The position numbers were made by a program, and so were the translations under genes. Shown in pieces: positions 14,515 to 25,900 of a stretch of 64,000 nt of DNA. Under the pieces are notes generated by a model. That model did no database searches. It was not told where the DNA came from and worked only from the letters and a program-made list of their open reading frames with translations. Positions within the stretch are counted from its first letter, which is position 1; every line of letters begins with the position of its first letter. The stretch comes from Petrosia ficiformis (taxonomy: Eukaryota > Porifera > Demospongiae > Haplosclerida > Petrosiidae), in the NCBI GenBank assembly GCA_947044365.1, contig OX345640.1, forward strand, positions 5,878,001-5,942,000, given 5' to 3'.

Positions 14515-15349
14515 AACTATAAACCTTCTATAAATTTTGAGATAATCTAACAGCTTGCCGACTTCCACGATCCACCACAGTACATGTTACTGACTTCGAG
14601 TTTCGTAAATTACATAAGGACATGGGTGTGGTAGCTTAATCTACGCACTCAGTAGCTCCGCGGAAATCCACATGGAAGAATTAGGTCTACTGTCTGTGGA
14701 ACAGCAGCAGCATGATTTACCCAATTGGGCGTCCGGAGTACAGCAAGTTCTATTGATACAACCTACTTCTGCTGGAAATAATAGGTGAATCACTTTGAAG
14801 TATGATTAAAATACATGAGAATCAAGGAATAGAATAATATAAACTCCACCTTCTAAAGTATTTTTGGAGCGAGTTCGGGAACATAGTGTAATAATAGTTA
14901 TTGTATATTATATATAACTTATAAGTTCAGGAGACATGTTGTCGTGATCACGTGCACTATATAGCTGTTGTAAGTGCTATGTTACTGTTGAAATAATTTA
15001 TGGTTGCAGTGACTGTTGTACTTATCATTGTATATGAATTGAACGCTAACATACAATTATATCTAATGTTCTAAAGAGCTCTGGCAGGGTAACTGTAATT
15101 GGTCTCTGAGAAAGATTGGAGTTTGATACTGGCTAGAAAGGTAAATTTTATGGTTACACTCAAAAGCTACTGAATTCAGATTTCTTCAGCCTCTTGTAAC
15201 TATAAAAGTAAAATGAATTTTCAGAAAACGGCTCTTTTTGTTTTCTCAAACTGCATTGTACTTGGTGTACGCCATGTTTGGTGGGCGTGGCTTTCATAGT
15301 TTTGTACTTATTACGATTGGAAAAATGGAGATTTTAGGATTTTAATTCA

Positions 15350-15720
15350 AATGTAGTGCTCTTTCTCATTTCACAGCAACAGGGGGAAACAAAACGACTC
15401 TCGTACATGTTAGCACCAGCTATACCCATGATATCATGCTTTACAGCAAGTGAAATGTCTCAGCTACCAACCAAATTACATGGGTGGGGTTACTAAAACC
15501 CTAAATTGCATAGGCAGCGAGGAGGCTGTGCCCCCTTCCAATCCTGATCAACAAAGGGACACCCAAATTAAAATTCCCCCTATATTCTATATTAGGCCAA
15601 AGTGTTGCCGAAAAGCCATCAACCTTTTAACCCATTTTCATGTGCTGACACCAACTGCGAACCTTTGGAGTGCTTTGTAAACCAATGAACGCATTCAAAA
15701 GTGACATAAGTCCTTTAATT
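15350..15720. repeat. Fragment of the piggyBac-like MITE family
   Basis: It shares GTTAGCACCAGCTATACCCA, the ACCCAAATTAAAATTCCCCC-type block and TAGGCCAAAGTG with the 0.6-kb TTAA elements, but both ends are lost. Confidence 0.5.
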
Positions 15721-16014
15721 ATTAATGAAAACATTTCTCTTTACAACTTTACAAGTAACTAAAGACTCAGAACTGATAAAAACCAACTGAAGATGACCCT
15801 TCTTCACACCCATGACAGTTTCCACATCACACTTTGTCCTTGCAATAAATTCAGCTGCTATACACATATCTTTGATTTTCTTTTGCTGGAACATCATTGA
15901 AGCAGCCCCAACAGCAAAACATGTATAACAATACAGAAGCCTGGTTTCTTCCCTCAGCTTGTCAAATATCCTTGGCAGAATGGCATAGCAAAGTGATCCG
16001 TTGGAAACAAGCAC
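15715..16014 (-). CDS. Unrecognised 99-codon ORF, possible exon
   Basis: This open frame begins just after a plausible acceptor (AATAGCAG) and ends at TAA. It reads SNGSLCYAILPRIFDKLREE, later CYTCFAVGAASMMFQQKKI and CDVETVMGVKKGHLQLVFI. The composition is protein-like (mixed charges, helical spacing) and faintly recalls TPR-type repeats, but I cannot assign a family. No partner exon was found. It lies upstream of the methyltransferase gene on the opposite strand and could be a fragment of a captured or dead gene. Confidence 0.25.
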   Translation of the reverse strand: MLVSNGSLCYAILPRIFDKLREETRLLYCYTCFAVGAASMMFQQKKIKDMCIAAEFIARTKCDVETVMGVKKGHLQLVFISSESLVTCKVVKRNVFINN

Positions 16015-16367
16015 TCCTGCTATTTAAAAACAGTTACACGCAACTTCCTGTAAAACCAAGCCAGCTTATTTTTCACAGGTGTGAAGGTTATTAATCATAT
16101 TCACAATTTCACACATGCCACAATTGCATACCAACACCTGTTCATTGATGTCTGTAAGTTTGCCATATTGGTCAATATCACCTAATCAATATCACATGAT
16201 TCACATAAAGTCACGTGATTGACATGAAGTGGCACTTGATGTACTTCTTGATGTCAATCATATGATTTCGGGTGAACTTGCTATCAGCCAGCATACACAC
16301 TCAGCACAATAACTAACTGGCACAGCACAGATTATAGTATTGCATCAGCAACTGTGTGTGGGAAGTG

Positions 16368-17227
16368 ATGTCAGCACAAGCCTATGAAAATTTTTATGAG
16401 AAGTTAGCTGATGATTATGACTTTTGCTATGGGCCATTAACTAACCATTGGGGAAATACTATTTTGAAAGTTTTGGATCTACAGCCAGATAGCAAAGTGG
16501 CTGATGTAGGAGCTGGCTCAGGATTAATATCACAGTATATATACAAAAAAATAGGTATATATTATACATATCTATTGGATACATGTTTTATTTCACCATC
16601 CAAATCTTACTATTATATTAAACTACATACAGGTCTCTTAAACCCTGTTCTTGCTGTTGAGCCCTGTCGTAAACTACTTGATATAGCTGTGCAAAAAGAT
16701 GGAGTAACAGCAATGTTATGTACTGCTTATGAATACTTCACATCAAATGTAGCTCTAGAGTATAAGAATGTTATAATGAGTGGAGTTGTTCATCATTTTG
16801 ATAACATGCTAGAGATATTTCAGATGATGTACAAAATTCCAAAAGTTCATTGCGTTGTTATTGGCTATGGTAATATGCCTACTCTTTTATGGGAAGATGT
16901 TAGGAAAAAATGGGTGATGCCATGGGAAATGATTGAACAGAATTTTGTACAAGCTGGATTCAAAGTGAAAAGAACAGATGAACAGTATACTCTTCGAATT
17001 AATAAAATGCAATGGTATGATACAATTCGCAAGGTAATGTTAGCTTCACAATGATAATCTTTTTGCTTACTAATTTTTTTACATAATAGAGAATCTATAG
17101 TACTCTTGATGATTACACTGATGAAGAGATTGAAGCAGGAATTAAAGAATTAGAAGATACTCGTTTCAAGAATTTTGAAACATTGGAGACCCAAGACACT
17201 CTTTCTTTTTTATCAGCTAAAAATTAA
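16368..17227 (+). CDS. Class I SAM-dependent methyltransferase-like protein (3 exons, about 241 aa)
   Basis: Exons 16368-16554, 16633-17033 and 17090-17227, with introns of 78 and 56 bp that have GT/AG ends; the joined frame is open to TAA. The 78-bp intron has no stop and is a multiple of three, so it reads through as one ORF, but the inserted residues (YYTYLLDTCF and onward) interrupt a normal methyltransferase fold. After removal the protein reads DVGAGSGLISQYIYKKI then GLLNPVLAVEPCRKLLDIA: motif I glycine loop (VGAGSG) followed by the acidic motif II position (VEP), as in SAM-binding Rossmann enzymes. A later VIMSGVVHHFDN matches the motif IV/V region. The substrate cannot be told; the layout resembles small ubiE/Methyltransf_11-type enzymes. 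ATG 16368 is used because the reading frame upstream has no other ATG. It is the only plus-strand gene in the array. Confidence 0.7.
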
Positions 17228-17242
17228 TGATTAATAATTAGT

Positions 17243-18610
17243 ATTATTATGATGCTAACTTTAGCATTGCTTGTATGCTATAGTAGAAAGTTAGCATAGT
17301 TAGTAGGAATTACTTAAAATGTAATACTAAAAGTACATGTCAATAATTTATCTGGTGGAAGAAGTGGCATGTATAAATTTGATCCACATGAACAGTATGC
17401 CATGGCTGTGGTGGAAGAGCAGACATCTGTGATGCATTAGGACGGTTTTCAAGTCGATTTGCTTGACAGGTGAAACACTTGTCAATCATCTCTTTGACTT
17501 GATCATTGATTTTTGGGAACCACACTTTCTCTTTCAACAAGTCCTTCAATGCCTTCATGAACTAATTGAATGGCTCTTTGAAGAAGAGAAGTTGGTATCA
17601 TAATAAGATTCCCACAAAGAATAACGTTTAATTCATCGTTCATGCAATATATTGATAAACAGTTGATAAAGACATGGCACTGATTTATATAGTCAAATAA
17701 AAGAAAAATTGTAATAACTTAAAATACTATAGACAAACATAGTTACACACACTGTAAAAATGAATTTGTTATTTTTAGTTGTTACCTGAGTTGCATGTAC
17801 ATTTATAATAAATAGTTAGAAACATGAAATACGAGGATAATTAACATTTTGTCTGAGCTGTCTAATATATGTGCAAAGTAGAATATTTATTTTAATTGAG
17901 CCATTTTAGGTTGCCCAACCTTCTTTGTGCATCTAATGTGAGATATTAGGCATGATAATTGATTATAATAGGTACATATATCTCTTACGTATTTTAATAT
18001 AGTTAGACCAAAGTAGCCATGGTGTTAGATGTATGTATGTATCCTGAAAAACCAAGTAATTGTTAACCTTGCAACAGTACTAATCAATATATTTGTTATT
18101 TTTACAATTAATATTATTATGATGCTAACTTTAGCATTGCTTGTATGCTATACTGGAAGTTAGCATAATATAGTCTTGTTTAGTAAATAAGAAATAATAG
18201 ACTTTAAATTACTTAAAATATAATACTAAAAGTACATATCAATAATTTTCTTGGTGGAAAAAGTGGCATGTATACGTAAATTGGATCCACATGAACAGTT
18301 GCTCTGGTGGAAGTGGAGACATCTGTAGTAGGTCTGGCCGTTTTTCAGGTTTATTTGCTTGACATATGTGATACACTTTCTCTCTCAACATTTCTTGGTT
18401 TTCACGAGTCCTTGAATGCCTTCATGAACTAATAAAATGGCTCATTGGAATTAAGAGAAGTTGGTATCACAATAAGATTCCCACAAAGAATAATGTCCAA
18501 TTCATCGTTCATGCAATATATTGATAAACAGTTGATAAAGACATGGCACTGATTTATATAGTCAAATAAAAGAAAAATTGCTATAACCTAAAATACTATA
18601 GACATATAGT
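17243..18610. repeat. Direct duplication of about 0.45 kb (17243-17700 and 18115-18610)
   Basis: Both units start with TATTATTATGATGCTAACTT, run through the integrase remnant (AAAAGTACATRTCAATAATTT, TGGATCCACATGAACAGT-like text) and end with the same TTGATAAACAGTTGATAAAG and GACATGGCACTGATTTATAT blocks. The second unit has lost part of the integrase finger. The spacer between the units resembles another inverted-repeat MITE (17755-18108, starting CACTGTAAAAATG). The duplication therefore happened after the retroelement had inserted. Confidence 0.65.
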
Positions 18611-19700
18611 TACACAATTACCACATAGTTCACAGTAGCTCAGCATGATCAGCTCCTTCAAATTGAAATCTCATTTGCCTTCTGGTTACAAATTTCCAGT
18701 GCTCCATATAAATTGTTTCTGCAAGACATTTTAAGGTGCTGTCAGCTTTAGTGGCTTCTTGAACCTCGTATTGAGGGATGACGAAATTCACATTGTCTGC
18801 TACATTTTGTTTTTCTTTTTATTTTGGGCTCGGATGTCTAGACAGAAAATCAGATGGATTTTGGGTTCCTTTAGTGGTGCCGCCATGAAATTATATCCTA
18901 GTAGATGTAAATTCCATTGCTTGATTCTGGCAGGCAATTTCAATTTTAGATTGTCAACAACTAGTTGAACTGGTTTACTGTCTGTGTGTTAGTGTTGTTT
19001 TAGTTAACTATAACTATAACTAAAACCCCTTTTAGTAAGGCATTGTTAATTAAACTGTAACTAAATTACAAGTGTACTGCAATAACTATAACTAACTAAA
19101 ATGAAAATTGGCCAATAATGGACACTTTTAGTTAGTTAACTAAACCTAAAACTCTTTTAGTTAGCCTAATATTGTTTTAGTTAATTTATAACTAAACTAA
19201 AAGTTTAAGAAACCAGGCATACTATAACTACATATAACTAAAAGTGGTCGCTATATAGTCACACTAAAACAACACTACTGTGTATAGAGTGAAGTGAACA
19301 CCATACAAGTAGAGATGCAGTCTTTCAATTCCCCAAACTATAGCCAGTGCTTCTTTTCCTGTTTGTAAATACCAGCTTTCAGCAGACTGGGAAATACCAC
19401 TAAAGTTTGGAATAATTTTTGCACAGTACATGTATGTCGCCATTCCCAAATAACTTCTGACACTGCATGCTGATATGGGTGGACAAGCCTTCTTAATTGC
19501 TTTAACTTTCTTTCACCAGGAGAAATTCCTTAGCGTGACATCATCGCTGATATTGAACACACCTGGTACATCACAAATTTGTTCGTTGATTCATGAGTAT
19601 AAAGCATTGTTATATATTGGCTCTCTGGTGCTAGCAATAGTTTATTATAACCAGCACATAAGTCCAGTTTTGAGAATACAGTGGCTCCATTTAGAATGGG
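17340..19700 (-). mobile_element. Decayed Ty3/gypsy retrotransposon pol (RT, RNase H, integrase zinc finger)
   Basis: Minus strand, in order: an RT piece near 19.6 kb (FSKLDLCAGYNKLLLAPES), the connection region (YLGMATYMYCAKIIPNFSGI), RNase H at 19264-19449 (GKEALAIVWGIERLHLYLYG, then LYT), its continuation after an inserted MITE at 18989-18830 (TDSKPVQLVV, ARIKQWNLHLLGYNF, NPSDFLSRHP), and an integrase zinc-binding segment at 17340-17560 (VWFPKINDQVKEMIDKCFTC, with the second Cys pair of an H2C2 finger). Frameshifts and stops are frequent, and the region 17.24-17.7 kb is repeated in diverged form at 18.1-18.6 kb. No LTRs were identified. It is a dead remnant between the methyltransferase gene and copy C. 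Confidence 0.8.
18990..19277. mobile_element. hAT-type MITE inside the Ty3/gypsy RNase H
   Basis: The 288-bp element has perfect 14-bp terminal inverted repeats (TAGTGTTGTTTTAG at the left, CTAAAACAACACTA at the right) that fit the TAGNG start of hAT ends. The flanks are CTGTGTGT and CTGTGTAT, an 8-bp target duplication with one mismatch. The interior is rich in AACTAAAACT-like repeats. It splits the LYT|D codon run of the RNase H domain, so it came in after the retroelement. Confidence 0.8.
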
Positions 19701-19872
19701 AATTAAGTCATCAACCGTTGGACTGGGATGCCTATATTAGCCATTCTCATATCAACTTGTATTTGTGTCAATACAAAAATTATTATAATCAAGATGTGCT
19801 TTCTGTAATGGTTATTATTCTTATTATTATTATTATTGTATTTATGTATGTATGAGCATGCACAGGATATTG

Positions 19873-19926
19873 GATATATATATATGTATATATATATAAT
19901 ATATATATATATAATATATATAATTA
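19873..19926. repeat. (TA)n microsatellite
   Basis: AT dinucleotide run just downstream of the stop of copy C. Confidence 0.9.
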
Positions 19927-19987
19927 TACTACTGCATGTTTTCAGTTAAATTTCTAAAACACTTTGTTTATGCTACCAATTATACTT

Positions 19988-22900
19988 TTAAACTATGCTG
20001 TCTTTTGCTTTAATTTCAGAATTATTGTGTCTTGAAAATTTGATTGTTGACATTGCTACAGGTTCATTCTTCATACCAAGCAAGGCTTCCATCTTCTGTA
20101 TAAAGCGTCTCCACTCAATGATAGCAAGCAGGAACACAAGTGGCAAGAACGCATAAGTGAAAACTATAAATGCAATAGACAGACCAGCATAACTGTACTT
20201 CTCGATTTCATCTTTACTACATGTAATCATGTCATTCTCATTCTCATTAATATATCCTGGTAGTTCACACAAGAAGTAACTATTAAGAGCTGCCTGGAGT
20301 TCATGTTTTTGTGATAGTAGTAAAGTGTAATATATGCCAGAAAGAATCGATACTCCACCCACAAAACACGAAATCATAAGTAATTTCTTTTCTGCTGCAT
20401 TTATAGCATCATCATATCTCCATACAGAACAGCCATACTTCTAAAATTTAAAGTAAAGTAATAATAATAATTAACATTGATTATAATTCTAAATTTAATA
20501 TACTTTAATACTTAAAGTCTATAATAATTAGAGCTAAGAGCTAAGAATAGAATTTTGTATTTCTCAAACAAATACGATTTTGTGCTTAGGTTTGGTTGAC
20601 TAGGTGTGTTCATGGTTTGATCAGTGGTATAGAATTATTAGCGGCCTAGAATCCTTTTCAGTAAGGAATTGTGACTTTTAGTTAATGAAACTAAATTACA
20701 GGTCTCCTGCAATAACTGTAGCTAACTAAAATTAAAATTGGCAGTTTAATTAGTTAACTACAACTAAAACCCTTTAGTATAGCCTAAAATTGTGTTAAAC
20801 CATCACTAAACTAAAAGTAGTCATTATTATCAAACGAAAACAACACTATATGAAATGCCAGTACACACAGTACCATTCCATACCACTGATGAAGACTGTT
20901 TTAAACAAATAGGAATCTCTGGTAATTTTCTTTCAAATAAAACATTTGAACTAAACTTGTTTTGACCAGTAAAAAACAAATCCTTCAGTAAAGATGATTT
21001 TTTCTCTTGATGACAAAATGTGACCAATAATAGCATACATACACTTCCTTACCAATTGAATATGAAAAAGTATATATATTAACAGGAATATTCCAAGACC
21101 ACTCAGAAATACCGCAGGAAACAGCAAATATCCGAAGTTAAAATCAGCGTTTCTTGATAGACAGAACAATGTTGGAAATTCGCTTTGAATAAAGTAAAAG
21201 TCTTCATTAGCCATTGTTGTCACAATAAAAGGTATCACAAAAATGATAACTATAAATAAACAGAAAATTATATTCAATAATACCTTAGTACTTATTATTT
21301 GTTTACCCTGGCTTATGATAATAAAATTGGAGAACCTCAGAAGATACTATCTACCACAAATGAGGACTTAATAATTACAAATATTTTCCCTCCCCCAAAT
21401 ATAATATATCAAGTATACTTTGTGCCCATGTGTGTGTGTATGCTCACCAAGTACAATCACTAAAGCATGAATCCATTTTTCTAGCTTACGATACTGCATT
21501 GCATTGATTGGAAATATAAACTTCCAAAACAGTACTGCTACAAGTGTGAGCCACAAAATGGTTATTGTAGCACTAATGATACTTAGAATGCCTGTTAAAA
21601 AAAAATCATTTGAATAAAGGCAAAGGATGAAATTAGAACATAACAAAAACATGTACTCAAGTGGTCATGCAATAACATCAATTAGCATTACAAATTTTGC
21701 AATTGGTGAAGTTAAATAATATTCCTGTTCAGTTATTACATTAGATTGCAATTCATTACTTTACTGTCATCCACATGATAATGTTGTGTCTACAATTTGT
21801 TTACAACTTCATAGTATGTAATGTTAATGTTTCTTAACCCTTATATAGAGTGTTGACTATGTTTTTTTTACAATTCTTCTCATTTCCAACACAGGTGGCT
21901 CTGCTGCAAATACATTGTCTACGATTCATTTTCTGTACCCCAAACTTGGTTTCTTTTCTAACATGGAGTACTACTCTTGCAACTTGCTTACAGGACTCAA
22001 AAGTTTCCAATTTTAAGTGCTTCATAAGAATAAGTCAAATGCAGTGTTTTTTGACACCAACTGGGCAAACAAAATTTATCCATTACATGTTGGCACCAGC
22101 TACAAACAATATAAAGTTTTGCAGCAAGACATGTGTACAAATGTCTCAGGTACCCACCATATTGCATGGGGATCACTGCAACCCCAAAGCATATATAAGC
22201 ACATAAGTGAGGGGGCTACATCCCCTTTGAACCACGCTCAATGGGGGACACCCCCTTTATAATTCTCCCTATACTCTATACTTAGGTCAAAGTGAGATGG
22301 AAAAGGCATAGACATTTTCATGGGTTTTGAGTGCTTCATCATGCTAGGAACACGCTGCCAAGTACATTGGAGTCAAATGTCACAGATATGCGACATCAGT
22401 CCTCTAAGATGCCTAGTGCTGGCAGATCATATTAAAACCACTGCTAATAATAAGCAAATCCACTTTTAAGTTCATATGGCTTACTTATCTTAAAACTCAC
22501 AAACCTGATATTATACAGTAAGGACTTGGCTGTTTTAAACTTTTCACAAGATCATCATCAGAACACACTAAAGATCTCCCACTTAGTAAATTAATTAGAA
22601 TACAGATTGCTGTGGGAAGGAGTATATTAAGTGACTATAGTGAAAATGTATGGAATAACTTACGCCATACAGAATACAAAATAACCATGTATACCATTAG
22701 AATAGATGGAAATGTTAACCTACATAAACAAAAAAGAGGTGCTTTACATGTTCTAATACATTATTATTGTTTACTGTCTCCACATAATTATGTATCAAGT
22801 ATGTGACAATTTTGATTAAATGCTGAATTGTAACTTCATTAATTGACATTCTTTTACAGAAAGGCAAGTGATTAGTTTGTTGCTATTCTTGATGCACCAG

Positions 22901-25900
22901 CTTTAGCTGATTTTAATTAAAGGTAAGTGTAATCGAAATCAGTATTATCAATGCAAGAGATTGATTCTCTGGCTTTTTAATAAAATCTCAATGCAGCACA
23001 GGGCAACAACTATTTAGTAGTGAAAAAGTATTCAGTACATGCATATCACTGTAAAAATTAATGGTTATTATATTTTAAATCATGATTGGTTACATGAGTT
23101 TCAATATTAATAATACGCTCCTGAGACTACATATATATATCTATAATTATTAACGAGTATATAAATTAATTTACGTAATAAAGAAGGCCACAGTAATTTA
23201 GACACAACAGATTATATAATACTATGCTGTATACATTGTGTTAATATAATAATTATGCTTTATTATGACATGTATCTTATATACTAGTCCTGAAACTAGT
23301 ACGTGTAAATATTACCTAGCAGAAACAACAAACTAGCATGAGGAAAATATAATTGCACTGAAGCTCATGTAACCAACTGATGGTTATAATAACATTTAAT
23401 TTCTACAGTGTACTTGCATACGACATTTTAGTCCTTCAAAACTCACACTGTCTTCCTTTTGATGAAGACTGCAACGATAAACAATGAAGTAAATATTACA
23501 TTGAAGATAGTAGCAAAGTACATAAATCCAATCTTCACCGTTGCAGTAAAATGATATACTTGTTCAAACTGAGTACAGTGTGGTCGACATGTATTATTCA
23601 ATAGATAAAATCCATCAGTACATGTTATATTTTCAAAATAGACTGCAAAGAGGGAAAAATATTAATAATTTCCTAACTAAATCTAATTGGAAATTACAAC
23701 TAAGTCTTTTTTCTATACTAGGGCTACGATAAAGGCTGGAAAACTATAATCAAAGTTTTGTCAGCAAAAACAATGCAGCAGTCTTCCTTTCTAATATGTA
23801 GTCTACACTAGTTTTACTATACAAATGTTACTTGACTACTGAGGCAAATGGTTCAGTGAATTAACTATTCTACTCAATGGTGTGTACTGTGTAAAGATGT
23901 GTTTTTGACCATAGGGCACATTTTGTTGTTTTCAGATGGCTATGTTATATGCCTCAGTATATATAGGCATAGGGGAACTCACCCCATGGAAAAGTGTTCA
24001 TGGGGGCCAGTGGCCACTTCAATGGGCCTTATGCTTTGTACTTTTATGCTATTATGCAAAATGTTTGTACAATAAGTTATTGCTTTAAACATACCTGTTG
24101 AATGATTAGCTAAGGAAAACAGTAACTGACTTGGTAGAACTGAAATGCACTTCTCTAACAACTCGTTGTTCGACATTATATCAAATACATCACCTCCTCC
24201 AGACTAATAAGAGATTAGATAGAATTTATTTTCAGAATAAGATTAGACAATTATCATGCTTCATGTTTCATTTTGGGAAGCAAAGTAAGGTGAATGCTAT
24301 GAAAACATTGATATTTCAATTACATTGATCAAAGTATTGCATGTAACCAATGTTAAAATTTGTAGTAAAATAAATCACCATTTCAAGTTCTTCATTTACA
24401 ATTGGATATATCAGTTGACATATAACTGGTAGTAGTACATCCAAACACATTGAGTAATCTGTGTAGATGCTAGTCACTGAAATGATGAAAATAGATATTA
24501 AATTTCAATGTACAATTATAATTGAACAGAAAGAGTCATTGTAAAGTTTATAAATAAAATTACAGCATATAACATTTTATACCAATAATGATATGATTAT
24601 GATATCTTCCTTATAATTAAAGGTGAGTTTGAATGACAAAATGGTAATACTTTTGGAAATTCAGCTGAGTGAATTTAGTATTTATTCCTCCTGCAATTAA
24701 GACACTTAAATTTAAGTGTATTTGTTTGCTAATAAATGGCAAAATAGTGAGTATTTAAATGTAAGAACGTAATTACGTTCTTAATGGCTAGATCTGCTCA
24801 TCCACCAAATTTGGAACATCCAATGCACTTTATCAATTTTATTTAACTAATAACAACTGCTTCAAAGAAACTATAATATGGAAAAATGTAAATTGTTATG
24901 TGTTCATTGGTGACAGTGTCTGAAACACAACCTAGTGGAGAGGTTTGTCTTCTTACTTTTTAAACTTTGTTGTATATACTATTTCAAAGGCTACAACTAC
25001 TATTAGATGCAGTTTAGTCATAAAGCTGCTTGGGTTTCAGCGCACATTTCTTGACCAACTATAGCATTCTCAACTATATATATTACAGGTAGTCTCGAGT
25101 CTAGACATTCTCAATTATTAGTGAGTGGGACAAAGGAGCGAGAGAAGGTCTAGTCAACTGCCCATATACGAGTTGTGGACTCTGCATGAAAATGTACAGA
25201 TTCCAGCTGAGTAACCACAACCATGAATACAATTGTGGAACCCACACAATCTTATGTACAAATGGATGCTGAACCAACATTGAAGTCATCAAGAGATTTG
25301 GTCTTACTACAGTTCATAGGTATAGGTTACACAGCTCTAAAGTTTCATCAGGAGGAGGCTATAATTGAATTTGTGTCTGGGAAAGACGTTTTGTGGAATT
25401 ACCAACAGACAGGATATGGTGAGAGTCTTTGCTACCGTTGTCTTCCTTGCATGGATTTACGATGGGTTGTATTGCACTGATAAACAAAGCATAGTAATAG
25501 TTGTGACTCTGTTGAAATCTATAATGAAGAATTAGCAGCAGAAGCAAAGCTCTTGATAACTCAGTTCTTTTGTACTCATCTATTTGTACATAAAACTGCA
25601 TGGGTCCCACAATTGTATTCACAGTTGTTGTTACTCAGCTGCAACCTGCATGTTTTCATGCAGAGTAAACAACTCCTATATGGGCAGTTGACCAGACCTT
25701 CTTCTGCTCCCTTGTTCTGCCCTCTAATAATCGAGAATTCTGCATGGACTCAAGACTATACTACATGTGTGTTACACATACATAATTATTATGTACTAAA
25801 TTGAGTGAGTGTAGCAAAGCAACTGTTTGCTACAAATTAGTTGCATCACCATGGCTTTATTTATATCCCTGTTTTTTCATTTATATTCCATGGTTTCTTA

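Noticed and set aside
19475..19855. 126-codon plus-strand ORF
   Set aside because: The opposite strand of the same stretch reads as Ty3/gypsy reverse transcriptase (FSKLDLCAGYNKL...), so this ORF is a shadow.
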